64,000 nucleotides of DNA, from the NCBI RefSeq assembly GCF_019970045.1, contig NZ_JAHXYI010000004.1:434001-498000 (forward strand), in the 5' to 3' direction. The notes under the pieces were generated by a model. The model ran no database searches. It worked only from the letters and a program-made list of their open reading frames with translations, and was not told the origin of the DNA. Of the stretch, positions 35,141-42,442 are shown piece by piece; position 1 is the first letter of the stretch, and the number at the start of each line of letters is the position of its first letter. The translations under genes were made by a program, and so were the position numbers. The DNA is from Chryseobacterium sp. GVT01B (GTDB lineage: Bacteria; Bacteroidota; Bacteroidia; Flavobacteriales; Weeksellaceae).

Positions 35141-36115
35141 TTAAAACAAATCGTTTGCTGTAATACTCTTATCGTGCTTCGTATAGTCTACAGGTCTTTT
35201 TGCAAAGAAATCATCTAATGAATTGGCGAAAACTTCTTCTTCGAACCATACCATTGGTTTGTACTGTTCCGGAGTGATGTTGTATCTTGTTTTCATATTG
35301 ATTTTTTTCAAGCTGTCATCCACACGGTATTTCATGAAGTTTAAAAGATCTTCTTTAGAAACATTGTCTATTTCTCCCAATTCAAAAATCCAGCTAAGGA
35401 TATCACCTTCTCTTGCAATAGACTCGTCTACTAAAGTGTAGATGTCTTCGATATCGCTGTCTGTTAATAAATCAGGTTGCTCCTCACGGATTTTATTGAT
35501 CAGGTAGATTCCTGCATTAGCGTGAATTTGCTCATCTACTGAGGTCCATGCGATGATATTGGAAACATTTTTCATGAATCCTTTGAATCTTGTGAAAGAA
35601 AGGATAATAGCAAACTGTGAGAAAAGAGAAACGTTTTCCACTAAAATACTGAATAATAGTAAAGCGGAAACATATTCTTTCGGAGTCGCAGAATTAGCAT
35701 GCTTTAAAGCATTTCCTAAAAATTCGATTCTTCCTTTTACGGCAGGAATTTCAATAACGTTAAGGAATTCATCATTATATCCTAATACCTCTAATAAACG
35801 GGAATATGCTTCAGAATGACGAAACTCGCATTCTGCAAAAGTAGATCCTAATCCATTGAATTCCGGCTTTGGAAGGTGGTTGTATAAATTTCCCCAGAAT
35901 GTCTTTACAGACACCTCGATCTGTGCAATGGCTAACAGCGCATTTTTCACAGCGTGCTTTTCATGTGGTTCCAACTGCGAATGAAAATCCTGAACATCTG
36001 CAGTAAAGTCCACTTCCGAATGCACCCAGAACGATTTGTTGATTGCCTCTACAAATTGAAGAACCTCCGGGTATTCAAATGGCTTATAGCTTACTCTTTT
36101 ATCAAAAATTCCCAT
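35141..36115 (-). CDS. nrdB: ribonucleoside-diphosphate reductase, beta subunit
   Basis: A 324-residue diiron subunit that carries the tyrosyl radical. The start is the ATG at 36115 (MGIFDKRVSYKPF), since the 47-residue longer frame would begin within the predicted -7 element (36254-36261). ExxH with Tyr four residues on (ECEFRHSEAY) matches E. coli E115, H118 and Y122, and DEQIHA supplies the later Glu and His ligands. So it is a class I enzyme with the standard radical Tyr. It is the first gene of the nrdB - small protein - nrdA run. A DnaA-box-like 9-mer TTATCCACA lies in its leader (36151-36159). Confidence 0.95.
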   Translation of the reverse strand: MGIFDKRVSYKPFEYPEVLQFVEAINKSFWVHSEVDFTADVQDFHSQLEPHEKHAVKNALLAIAQIEVSVKTFWGNLYNHLPKPEFNGLGSTFAECEFRHSEAYSRLLEVLGYNDEFLNVIEIPAVKGRIEFLGNALKHANSATPKEYVSALLLFSILVENVSLFSQFAIILSFTRFKGFMKNVSNIIAWTSVDEQIHANAGIYLINKIREEQPDLLTDSDIEDIYTLVDESIAREGDILSWIFELGEIDNVSKEDLLNFMKYRVDDSLKKINMKTRYNITPEQYKPMVWFEEEVFANSLDDFFAKRPVDYTKHDKSITANDLF

Positions 36116-36150
36116 ATTAAATATCTTTATAATTAAATAATTTAGATCCT

Positions 36151-36159
36151 TGTGGATAA
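36151..36159 (-). promoter_or_regulatory. DnaA-box-like site in the nrdB leader
   Basis: TTATCCACA on the minus strand is a perfect consensus DnaA box, about 36 bp upstream of the nrdB ATG. A weaker copy, TTTTCCACA, lies near 36323. DnaA controls nrdAB in E. coli. A 9-mer of this kind is also expected about once per 130 kb on both strands, so chance is possible. Confidence 0.3.
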
Positions 36160-36253
36160 CGTTCCGGAAATACTTAACTTTTTGTTTGTCTGCGTGTTGT
36201 GAAATAAAGTTATTCACTTCCGCAAAATCATATTTCTTGTAAAGAACTAATAG

Positions 36254-36261
36254 CAAAGTTC
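36254..36261 (-). promoter_or_regulatory. candidate -7 element of nrdB
   Basis: GAACTTTG on the minus strand, two bases off TAnnTTTG, 138 bp upstream of the nrdB ATG. The rest of 36116-36539 holds the two DnaA-like sites, a small CGGCT/AGCCG hairpin at 36300-36316, and no gene. Confidence 0.3.
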
Positions 36262-36539
36262 GAAAAAAAGAACTGATTTTGAAAGGGGTAAATACTAATC
36301 GGCTGACTTTTAGCCGGAAAAGTTTTCCACATTTACATGAAACTGGCTAGAATAATAGGCTAGACCACTATATTGAGGATAAATACATGGAAATCCAGAG
36401 TTACAGTTAAACAAAAATATGCAAAGTATTATTAATAAAGGTTTAAGGCGTTAAACAAAAAAATATTTGAATAAATTTTTATTCTTGTAACAATTTGAAA
36501 ATATCATCTACTTATTGGGTATAAAACATACATCACTTA

Positions 36540-37229
36540 ATGTTAGTAATTCAGGATTTAAATAAGTCATACGATACAGGGAAAAGCAAACTTCATGTTC
36601 TCAAAGGAATTAATCTGAATATTTCTGAGGGCGAGTTTGTTTCTATTATGGGAAGTTCCGGTTCCGGAAAATCTACACTTCTTAATATTATTGGGATTCT
36701 GGATGAAAAAGATTCAGGAACCTATGAATTGGATGGAGTTCCTATTGAGCATTTATCAGAAGTAAAAGCTGCAGAATACAGAAGTAAATTTTTGGGGTTT
36801 ATTTTTCAGTCTTTTAATCTTATTAATTATAAAACAGCTTTGGAAAACGTAGCACTTCCTCTGTACTATCAGAATGTACCGAGAAGAGAGCGTAACCAGA
36901 AAGCTATGGAATATCTTGAAAAAGTAGGATTAGCACAATGGGCAAACCACCTTCCGAGTGAACTTTCCGGAGGACAGAAACAGAGAGTGGCTATTGCAAG
37001 AGCATTGATAACAAATCCAAAAGTGGTATTGGCAGATGAGCCTACCGGAGCATTGGACTCTAAAACTACTCATGATATTATGAAACTTCTTCAGGATATC
37101 AACAATGAAGGAAAAACAATCATCGTTGTAACCCACGAACCGGACGTAGCCGCACAAACCAAAAGAAACGTAGTACTGAAGGATGGGGTTATTGAAAGTG
37201 ATGAATTTATTAAGCAGATTGTACTATAA
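36540..37229 (+). CDS. ABC transporter ATP-binding protein, MacB/LolD type
   Basis: A 229-residue ATPase subunit of a MacB-type exporter. Walker A GSSGSGKST is at 38-46, the Q-loop near 90 (FIFQSFNLI), the signature LSGGQ at 142-146 and Walker B VVLADEP at 162-168. The GTGALDSKT D-loop is intact, so the enzyme is active. With the two FtsX-like permeases and the HlyD-like adaptor downstream it would make a tripartite efflux pump; no TolC is found in this window. The 100-bp gap to the next gene carries an inserted-looking element. Confidence 0.95.
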   Translation: MLVIQDLNKSYDTGKSKLHVLKGINLNISEGEFVSIMGSSGSGKSTLLNIIGILDEKDSGTYELDGVPIEHLSEVKAAEYRSKFLGFIFQSFNLINYKTALENVALPLYYQNVPRRERNQKAMEYLEKVGLAQWANHLPSELSGGQKQRVAIARALITNPKVVLADEPTGALDSKTTHDIMKLLQDINNEGKTIIVVTHEPDVAAQTKRNVVLKDGVIESDEFIKQIVL

Positions 37230-37245
37230 GTAAATAGTGAATGGT

Positions 37246-37290
37246 CAATTTTGCTTCGCAAGTGAATTTTATAATGAGGAAGATAAATAA
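37246..37290. repeat. short inverted element before the S23 gene
   Basis: Around 37246-37275 lies GTCAATT-TTGCTTCGCAA-GTGAATT: the centre TTGC-TTC-GCAA is a small hairpin, flanked by complements of AATTGAC and AATTCAC. It mirrors the AATTGAC array on the other side of the S23 gene (37732-37786). Confidence 0.4.
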
Positions 37291-37328
37291 TTTATAACAC
37301 ACACAAATGAATATGAAAAAAAATAAAA

Positions 37329-37685
37329 ATGTTTTTAAATCTGAACCATTATAGACTTGACATTTATCAGTCAGCCAGAGAATTAAGAATAGGATGTTAT
37401 AAAGTTTTATCTAAAATTCCTGATTATGAAAAGTTTAATATAATTGACCAGATACGAAGAGCTTCTACTTCAGTGGTATTAAATATTACCGAAGGGTGTT
37501 CAAGAAAATCTGAACTGAAAAGGAAAAGATATTTTGAAATTGCCAGAGGCTCAGTTATTGAGTTGGATTCTTGTTTTGATATCGTTATGGAATGTAATTA
37601 TATTGAAATAGAAGAATTAACAAAAATTGGAAATTTAATAAAAACAGCATTTATCTTATTAAGTAAAATGTTGAAAAAAGATTAG
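37329..37685 (+). CDS. four-helix bundle protein, S23 family
   Basis: A 118-residue all-helical protein of the four-helix-bundle (S23/IVS) family, known from intervening sequences in 23S rRNA and as free-standing genes in Bacteroidota. Matches are SARELRIGCYKVLSKIPDYEKFNIIDQIRRASTSVVLNI in short blocks, then EGCSRKSELKRKRYFEIARGS, where the Arg-rich ASTSV-NI-EG pattern is diagnostic. It is not part of any transport function. It splits the ABC exporter operon, with low-complexity elements on both sides, so it is likely a late insertion. The role is unknown. Confidence 0.88.
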   Translation: MFLNLNHYRLDIYQSARELRIGCYKVLSKIPDYEKFNIIDQIRRASTSVVLNITEGCSRKSELKRKRYFEIARGSVIELDSCFDIVMECNYIEIEELTKIGNLIKTAFILLSKMLKKD

Positions 37686-37731
37686 AAATGTGAAAAGTAA
37701 TTAGGTCGTAATTAAAGTCTGGTGAAGAATA

Positions 37732-37786
37732 AATTGACAACAAAGTTAATTGACTTCGAAGAAAATTGAGAGCGCAGCTAATTGAC
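37732..37786. repeat. AATTGAC-N9 tandem array, period 16, four units
   Basis: AATTGAC recurs at 37732, 37748, 37764 (as AATTGAG) and 37780, exactly every 16 bp. The three 9-nt spacers are each a tiny hairpin of form XYZ-nnn-rcXYZ: AAC-AAA-GTT, TTC-GAA-GAA and AGC-GCA-GCT. The array lies between the S23 gene and the first permease. Confidence 0.75.
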
Positions 37787-37814
37787 TTTTTTACAAAGTA
37801 AAAAAATAAAAACT

Positions 37815-39044
37815 ATGTTTGACCTAGATCGTTGGCAGGAAATATTCAGTTCTATCCGTAGTAATGTACTTCGGACGGTGCTTTCAGGGTTTACTGTAGC
37901 TTTGGGACTGTTTATTTTCATTGTGCTTTTTGGAATTGGAAAAGGACTTCAGAATGCATTTTCTGAAGGGTTTTCGGGAGATGCCAAAAATCTTATTATT
38001 TTTTCTACAGGAAAAGCTTCTTTAGCTTATAAAGGACTTCAGTCTGATCGGAATATAACAATGAATAATTCAGATTATGACTTTTTAATTAATACAGATA
38101 AGGAAAAAGCCGGCCCTTCCAGTCCCAGATATACTGCCAATTTAATGGTGAAATATGGAAAAGAAAGTGGTCTTTATCAGATTAATGGGGCTCAGCCAGG
38201 GGAGCAAGTCATTGAAAACAGAAAAATTATTGATGGCAGGTATGTGACAGCGATGGATTTGGAAAGGAAATTAAACGTTGCTGTTATTGGGAGAATGGTT
38301 CAGCGGGATTTGATCAAAAATGGGAGCCCGATAGGAAAAGAGCTCGATATTAATGGAACAATGTATAAGGTTATTGGAGTTTTTTCAGATGATGGAGGAG
38401 ATAGAGATGAAAGACATATTACCGTTCCGATTACTACTTTACAGCAGATGAAGAAAGGATCTGATACTGTAAATATAGCCTATATAACATACAATGATAA
38501 ACTGACTCCTGATCAGGCTATTAAGTATGGTGATGAGCTTAAAGATAAATTAAAAGCGAGAAAAAGTGTTTCTCCTGATGATGAAAATGGGGTGCGTGTC
38601 TGGAATAATGCGAAAAACATGAATGATACATTTGCATTTATGGCAGTTCTTACAGCCATTGTCGGGTTTATTGGGATGGGTACATTGCTTGCGGGAATCA
38701 TTGGGATCAGTAATATTATGGTGTATATCGTAAAAGAAAGAACCAAGGAAATCGGAGTACGAAAAGCCATTGGTGCAAAACCAAGCGGAATTGTAGGACT
38801 GATCGTTCAGGAAAGTGTTGTGATTACAGTGGTTTCCGGACTTGTTGGAGTAGGAATAGGCGTTTTGACTTTAAGTCTTATCGGAAACAGCCTTGAAGAG
38901 TTCTTTATTAAAAGCCCGAGTGTAGGATGGGGAGCCATCATTATGGCATTTATCGCTTTGATTTTTTCAGGATTGATCGCAGGATTTGTGCCAGCGTACA
39001 GAGCTTCAAGAATTAAACCGATCGAAGCTTTGAGAACAGAGTAA
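37815..39044 (+). CDS. ABC transporter permease (MacB/FtsX type)
   Basis: A 409-residue permease starting at the ATG at 37815 (MFDLDRWQEIF), chosen because it aligns with the start of the next gene and because a TTG 33 bases before lies in the AATTGAC array. One N-terminal membrane helix (about 20-42) is followed by a large periplasmic MacB-PCD domain (to about 285) and three C-terminal helices of the FtsX domain (VKERTKEIGVRKAIGAKPSG is the conserved coupling loop). It pairs with the second permease as a heterodimer. Confidence 0.92.
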   Translation: MFDLDRWQEIFSSIRSNVLRTVLSGFTVALGLFIFIVLFGIGKGLQNAFSEGFSGDAKNLIIFSTGKASLAYKGLQSDRNITMNNSDYDFLINTDKEKAGPSSPRYTANLMVKYGKESGLYQINGAQPGEQVIENRKIIDGRYVTAMDLERKLNVAVIGRMVQRDLIKNGSPIGKELDINGTMYKVIGVFSDDGGDRDERHITVPITTLQQMKKGSDTVNIAYITYNDKLTPDQAIKYGDELKDKLKARKSVSPDDENGVRVWNNAKNMNDTFAFMAVLTAIVGFIGMGTLLAGIIGISNIMVYIVKERTKEIGVRKAIGAKPSGIVGLIVQESVVITVVSGLVGVGIGVLTLSLIGNSLEEFFIKSPSVGWGAIIMAFIALIFSGLIAGFVPAYRASRIKPIEALRTE

Positions 39045-39077
39045 TTTGCGGAAAAAGATAAACGGATTAATGAAATT

Positions 39078-39105
39078 CATAACTCATAATTTATAACTTA
39101 TAATT
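39078..39105. repeat. degenerate heptamer array YATAAYT before the second permease
   Basis: Four consecutive heptamers, CATAACT, CATAATT, TATAACT and TATAATT, run from 39078 to 39105, 8 bp from the GTG start at 39113. Confidence 0.6.
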
Positions 39106-39112
39106 CAACAAG

Positions 39113-40384
39113 GTGAATATCATATTTAAAAAAGATACTTGGCAGGAGATTTATTACTCATTGAGGAATAATAAACTCCGAACATTTCTTACCATGATCG
39201 GCGTAGGATGGGGCATGTTTTTGTATGTGAGCCTTCTTGGAGCAGCAAAAGGAATGGAGAATGGTTTTGATAAATTATTTTCAGGTTTTGCCACCAATTC
39301 AATCTTCCTGTGGGCACAGAAAACTTCTATTCCCTATGAAGGATTTCCCAAAGGAAGAGAAGTTCATCTGAACTTAAATGATATGGAAATGCTTAAAAGA
39401 AAAGTAACTGCCATTGATTATATCTCGCCGCAAAATGCAAGAGGAAGCTTTACCGGAACGCCTGGGGAAGCCATGTCAAGAAACGGGAAAAACGGAACCT
39501 ATTCGCTTACGGGAGATTACTCTGTAGGAAATAAAATTTCAGAAAAGAAGCTGATCTTCGGACGTTACATCAATGATGCCGATGTTTCAGGGAACAAAAA
39601 TGTAGTGGTCATTGGAGAAGAGATTTATAAAAACTTCTTTGATGCCAAGAAAAAAGAAAACCCAATTGGGAAATCAATCAATATTAAAGGACTATTCTTT
39701 AATGTAATCGGAGTTTTCCGTGTGAAAAAAGGAGGCGGATTTGAAAATGACCAAACAGCTTTCATCCCGCTTTCTACCTATACAAAAATGTATAATGCCG
39801 GAGATCAGATTGACATGTTTGCGATTGTAAGTAAACCTAATGCCAATGTGAATTCGGTAGAAGAAGATGTAAAGCAGGTTTTAAAGTCAAAAAATAAAGT
39901 ATCCCCTGAAGATACCAATGCTTTTGGAAGTTTCAACCTTGGAAAAGAATTTAAAAAGCTGACTGGTTTTCTTACGGGAATGCAGCTGCTAACAATCATT
40001 GTAGGTACACTTACAATCCTTGCCGGAGTTATTGCAATTTCAAATATCCTTTTGATTACAGTAAAAGAGAGAACCAAAGAAATCGGGATCAGAAGAGCAT
40101 TGGGTGCAAAACCGGCAGAAGTAAGAAATCAGATTTTGCTGGAAAGTGTGGTGATTACACTCTCCTCGGGATTATTAGGTTTTATGTTTGGAATTTTTGT
40201 ATTGATGATTCTGAATGCTGTTACCCAGGGTCAGGATTCATTTCCTTTCTATAATCCAACGGTCAACTACGGAAACGTATTTGCTGCTATGGCTGTCATG
40301 GTTATTTTAGGATTAATAATCGGAATGATTCCGGCGCAAAGAGCGGTTAAGATCAGACCTATTGAAGCCTTAAGAACAGAGTAA
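39113..40384 (+). CDS. ABC transporter permease (MacB/FtsX type), GTG start
   Basis: A 423-residue paralogue of the previous permease with the same architecture: one N-terminal helix, a MacB-PCD domain and three C-terminal FtsX helices with VKERTKEIGIRRALGAKPAE. The start is the GTG at 39113, preceded by AACAAG, because it gives NIIFKKDTWQEIYYSL, which parallels the neighbour's start; no ATG is available in place. A heptamer array lies just upstream. It is part of the ABC exporter operon. Confidence 0.9.
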   Translation: MNIIFKKDTWQEIYYSLRNNKLRTFLTMIGVGWGMFLYVSLLGAAKGMENGFDKLFSGFATNSIFLWAQKTSIPYEGFPKGREVHLNLNDMEMLKRKVTAIDYISPQNARGSFTGTPGEAMSRNGKNGTYSLTGDYSVGNKISEKKLIFGRYINDADVSGNKNVVVIGEEIYKNFFDAKKKENPIGKSINIKGLFFNVIGVFRVKKGGGFENDQTAFIPLSTYTKMYNAGDQIDMFAIVSKPNANVNSVEEDVKQVLKSKNKVSPEDTNAFGSFNLGKEFKKLTGFLTGMQLLTIIVGTLTILAGVIAISNILLITVKERTKEIGIRRALGAKPAEVRNQILLESVVITLSSGLLGFMFGIFVLMILNAVTQGQDSFPFYNPTVNYGNVFAAMAVMVILGLIIGMIPAQRAVKIRPIEALRTE

Positions 40385-40408
40385 TTAATTTGAAAATGAA
40401 ACCATTTT

Positions 40409-40462
40409 AAGATTTAAAAGCAAAAATTAATATAGATAATCAATCTTTGAATTTTAAATCTT
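40409..40462. repeat. 11-bp inverted repeat upstream of the HlyD gene
   Basis: AAGATTTAAAA (40409-40419) and TTTTAAATCTT (40452-40462) are exact complements with a 32-nt loop, in the leader of the adaptor gene at 40495. It may fold in the mRNA. Confidence 0.45.
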
Positions 40463-40494
40463 TCAATCTATTTAATAAAAAATAAACTATACAT

Positions 40495-41706
40495 ATGAAA
40501 AAGAAATTCACCTGGAAAAAAGCCATTTATATTGTGTTGGGGCTTTTATTTGCAGTGGCATTGTTCTCAGGGCTTGGCTATCTTATCAAATCTAATTCTC
40601 AAGAAGGAGAAGCTTTCCTTACCCGTAAGCCTACAATCCAGAATATGGATGATAAGGTAATGGCTACAGGAAAAATTGTTCCCAAAGAAGAAATTGAAAT
40701 TAAACCCAATATTGCGGGGATCATAGATAAAATCTTAGTAAAAGAAGGAGATAAGGTAGAGGTAGGACAGCTGATTGCTACCGTGAAGATTGTTCCCAGT
40801 ATCTCTGAAGTAAACGCTGCTCAGCAGGAAGTTCAGAATGCACAAATTCAGATTAGCAATGCTCAGATGAATGTAGGAAATATGCAGAAGCAATTTGAAA
40901 TGCAGGATAAACTGTACAAGCAGGGAGTAGCTTCTAAACAGGAGTATTTGAATTCTCAGCAGCAATTGTATTCTCAGCAGCAGACGTTGAAAAATGCTCA
41001 ACAACAATTAAATACCGCTCAAAAAAGATTACAGATTGCTAAGACAGGAGCAACTCCTGAATTGAAAGGACAAGGTTTAGCTACTACAGAAATCCGTTCA
41101 AAAGCTTCAGGAACCGTACTTGAGGTGCCTGTAAAAGCAGGAAGTCAGGTGATTGAAGCCAATAACTTTAACGCTGGAACCACAATCTGTTCAGTGGCAG
41201 ATTTGAATGTCCTGATCTTTAAAGGTGAAATTGATGAAGCTCAGGCTGGAAAACTAAGCGAGGGTATGGATATGAACATCGTAATCGGTGCACTACAAAA
41301 CAAAACTTTCCCTGGAAAACTAACGATGATCGCACCTAAAGGAAAAGATAATGCAGGAACCATTAAATTTCCGGTAGAAGGTAACGTAAGTAATCCTAAT
41401 AATGAGTATATTAGAGCAGGTTTTTCTGCAAACGGTGAAATTGTTTTAAGTTCTCAGAAAAATGCATTATTATTGGATGAGTCTTTAGTTCAGTATGAAA
41501 AGAAACAAGGAAAAGATGTACCTTTCGTAGAAGTGAAACAAAAAGACGGGAAATTCAAAAAAGTATATTTGAAACTGGGAGCTAGTGACGGTATCAACGT
41601 TCAGGTTCTTCCGGGATCAGAGATTACAAAAGATACTGAGATTAAAGTTTGGAATCCGTCTGATAAAGACAAAGAAGAACTGAAGGAAAAGTCTAAGAAG
41701 AAATAA
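40495..41706 (+). CDS. periplasmic adaptor of an ABC efflux pump (HlyD/MacA family)
   Basis: A 403-residue membrane-fusion protein. An N-terminal anchor helix is at about 8-28. The first half-lipoyl segment follows (VMATGKIVPKEEIEIKPNIAG in two blocks), then a long Gln-rich coiled-coil hairpin at about 100-175 (NAQQQLNTAQKRL), the second half-lipoyl, and a beta-barrel. It bridges the inner-membrane ABC permeases to an outer-membrane channel. The gene follows the two permeases, and its stop is followed by a terminator, so it ends the exporter operon (36540-41706). Confidence 0.93.
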   Translation: MKKKFTWKKAIYIVLGLLFAVALFSGLGYLIKSNSQEGEAFLTRKPTIQNMDDKVMATGKIVPKEEIEIKPNIAGIIDKILVKEGDKVEVGQLIATVKIVPSISEVNAAQQEVQNAQIQISNAQMNVGNMQKQFEMQDKLYKQGVASKQEYLNSQQQLYSQQQTLKNAQQQLNTAQKRLQIAKTGATPELKGQGLATTEIRSKASGTVLEVPVKAGSQVIEANNFNAGTTICSVADLNVLIFKGEIDEAQAGKLSEGMDMNIVIGALQNKTFPGKLTMIAPKGKDNAGTIKFPVEGNVSNPNNEYIRAGFSANGEIVLSSQKNALLLDESLVQYEKKQGKDVPFVEVKQKDGKFKKVYLKLGASDGINVQVLPGSEITKDTEIKVWNPSDKDKEELKEKSKKK

Positions 41707-41735
41707 TAAACTACACTATACACTTTTAAACTGTA

Positions 41736-41769
41736 ATCCTGGAGGGAATTTTTTTCTCCGGGATTTTTT
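41736..41769 (+). terminator. rho-independent terminator of the exporter operon
   Basis: ATCCTGGAG (41736-41744) and CTCCGGGAT (41756-41764) pair with one U-G wobble, followed by a T run. Confidence 0.8.
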
Positions 41770-41798
41770 ATATCAAAATCTTTACAAGAGTAAATTCC

Positions 41799-41806
41799 TA
41801 TATTTG
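41799..41806 (+). promoter_or_regulatory. -7 promoter element of the zinc-ribbon gene
   Basis: TATATTTG (TAnnTTTG), 21 bp before the ATG at 41828. Confidence 0.45.
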
Positions 41807-41827
41807 AGTCAGATAAATCCATGAAAA

Positions 41828-42394
41828 ATGTGTCGATACGCCAGGAAAACTTATAAATCACATTATGTCTGTTTTAAATGCCGGAAATCATTTAAACAGC
41901 CGGATGCTTATGACATTATAAAAAGGATCGAAAAAGAAAAGGTATACCACGAACCTGGTGGGAAAACAATTCGTAAAGTAGGATATGTTTTCACGAAAGC
42001 AGAAACAAAGGAATTGGAAAAAATTGTTTCAGATCTTGAAAACAGAATTATAAAATGCCCGGAATGCAGCAGTGTGATGGCTGATCTGGGGAAAGACTTC
42101 AAAGCTCCTAAAAAAACAGCAGTCAAAGAATGGAAGATTGTAGAAAGCCTTTTTAAAACAGGAAAATGCTTTCATTCCTGCGGTTGTGATGGAATAGGAT
42201 ATATTCCCAAAAATCCTAAAGACTATGAAGTATACCTGAATAATATACTGAAAACGTATCAGGAATATTTGGCCGCCTGTCAGGATACTCCCATAGAAGA
42301 ATGTCCTGAGAAGACTGAAGAAATTAAGTATTGGTCCGGCAATATTCAGAAGATAAAAACTGAAATCATAGATAATAAATTTGAAATCATGTAA
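41828..42394 (+). CDS. zinc-ribbon-like hypothetical protein
   Basis: A 188-residue soluble protein with Cys pairs typical of small metal sites: CFKC near residue 15-18, CPEC near 77-80, and CFHSCGC near 114-120. The first two pairs could form one zinc-ribbon and the third a second site. I recognise no named family. It has its own -7 element. It runs just ahead of the GT39-like gene, 48 bp apart, possibly in one unit. Confidence 0.65.
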   Translation: MCRYARKTYKSHYVCFKCRKSFKQPDAYDIIKRIEKEKVYHEPGGKTIRKVGYVFTKAETKELEKIVSDLENRIIKCPECSSVMADLGKDFKAPKKTAVKEWKIVESLFKTGKCFHSCGCDGIGYIPKNPKDYEVYLNNILKTYQEYLAACQDTPIEECPEKTEEIKYWSGNIQKIKTEIIDNKFEIM

Positions 42395-42442
42395 CAATAG
42401 AAAGAGTTGTACTGTCTTAACTTTAAATTCTAACTATATCCC

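Noticed and set aside
36116..36256. 47-residue N-terminal extension of NrdB
   Set aside because: The candidate -7 element overlaps its start codon, and the family start is the ATG at 36115.
42029..42397. 122-codon minus-strand frame
   Set aside because: It is antisense to the zinc-ribbon gene and has no start signals.
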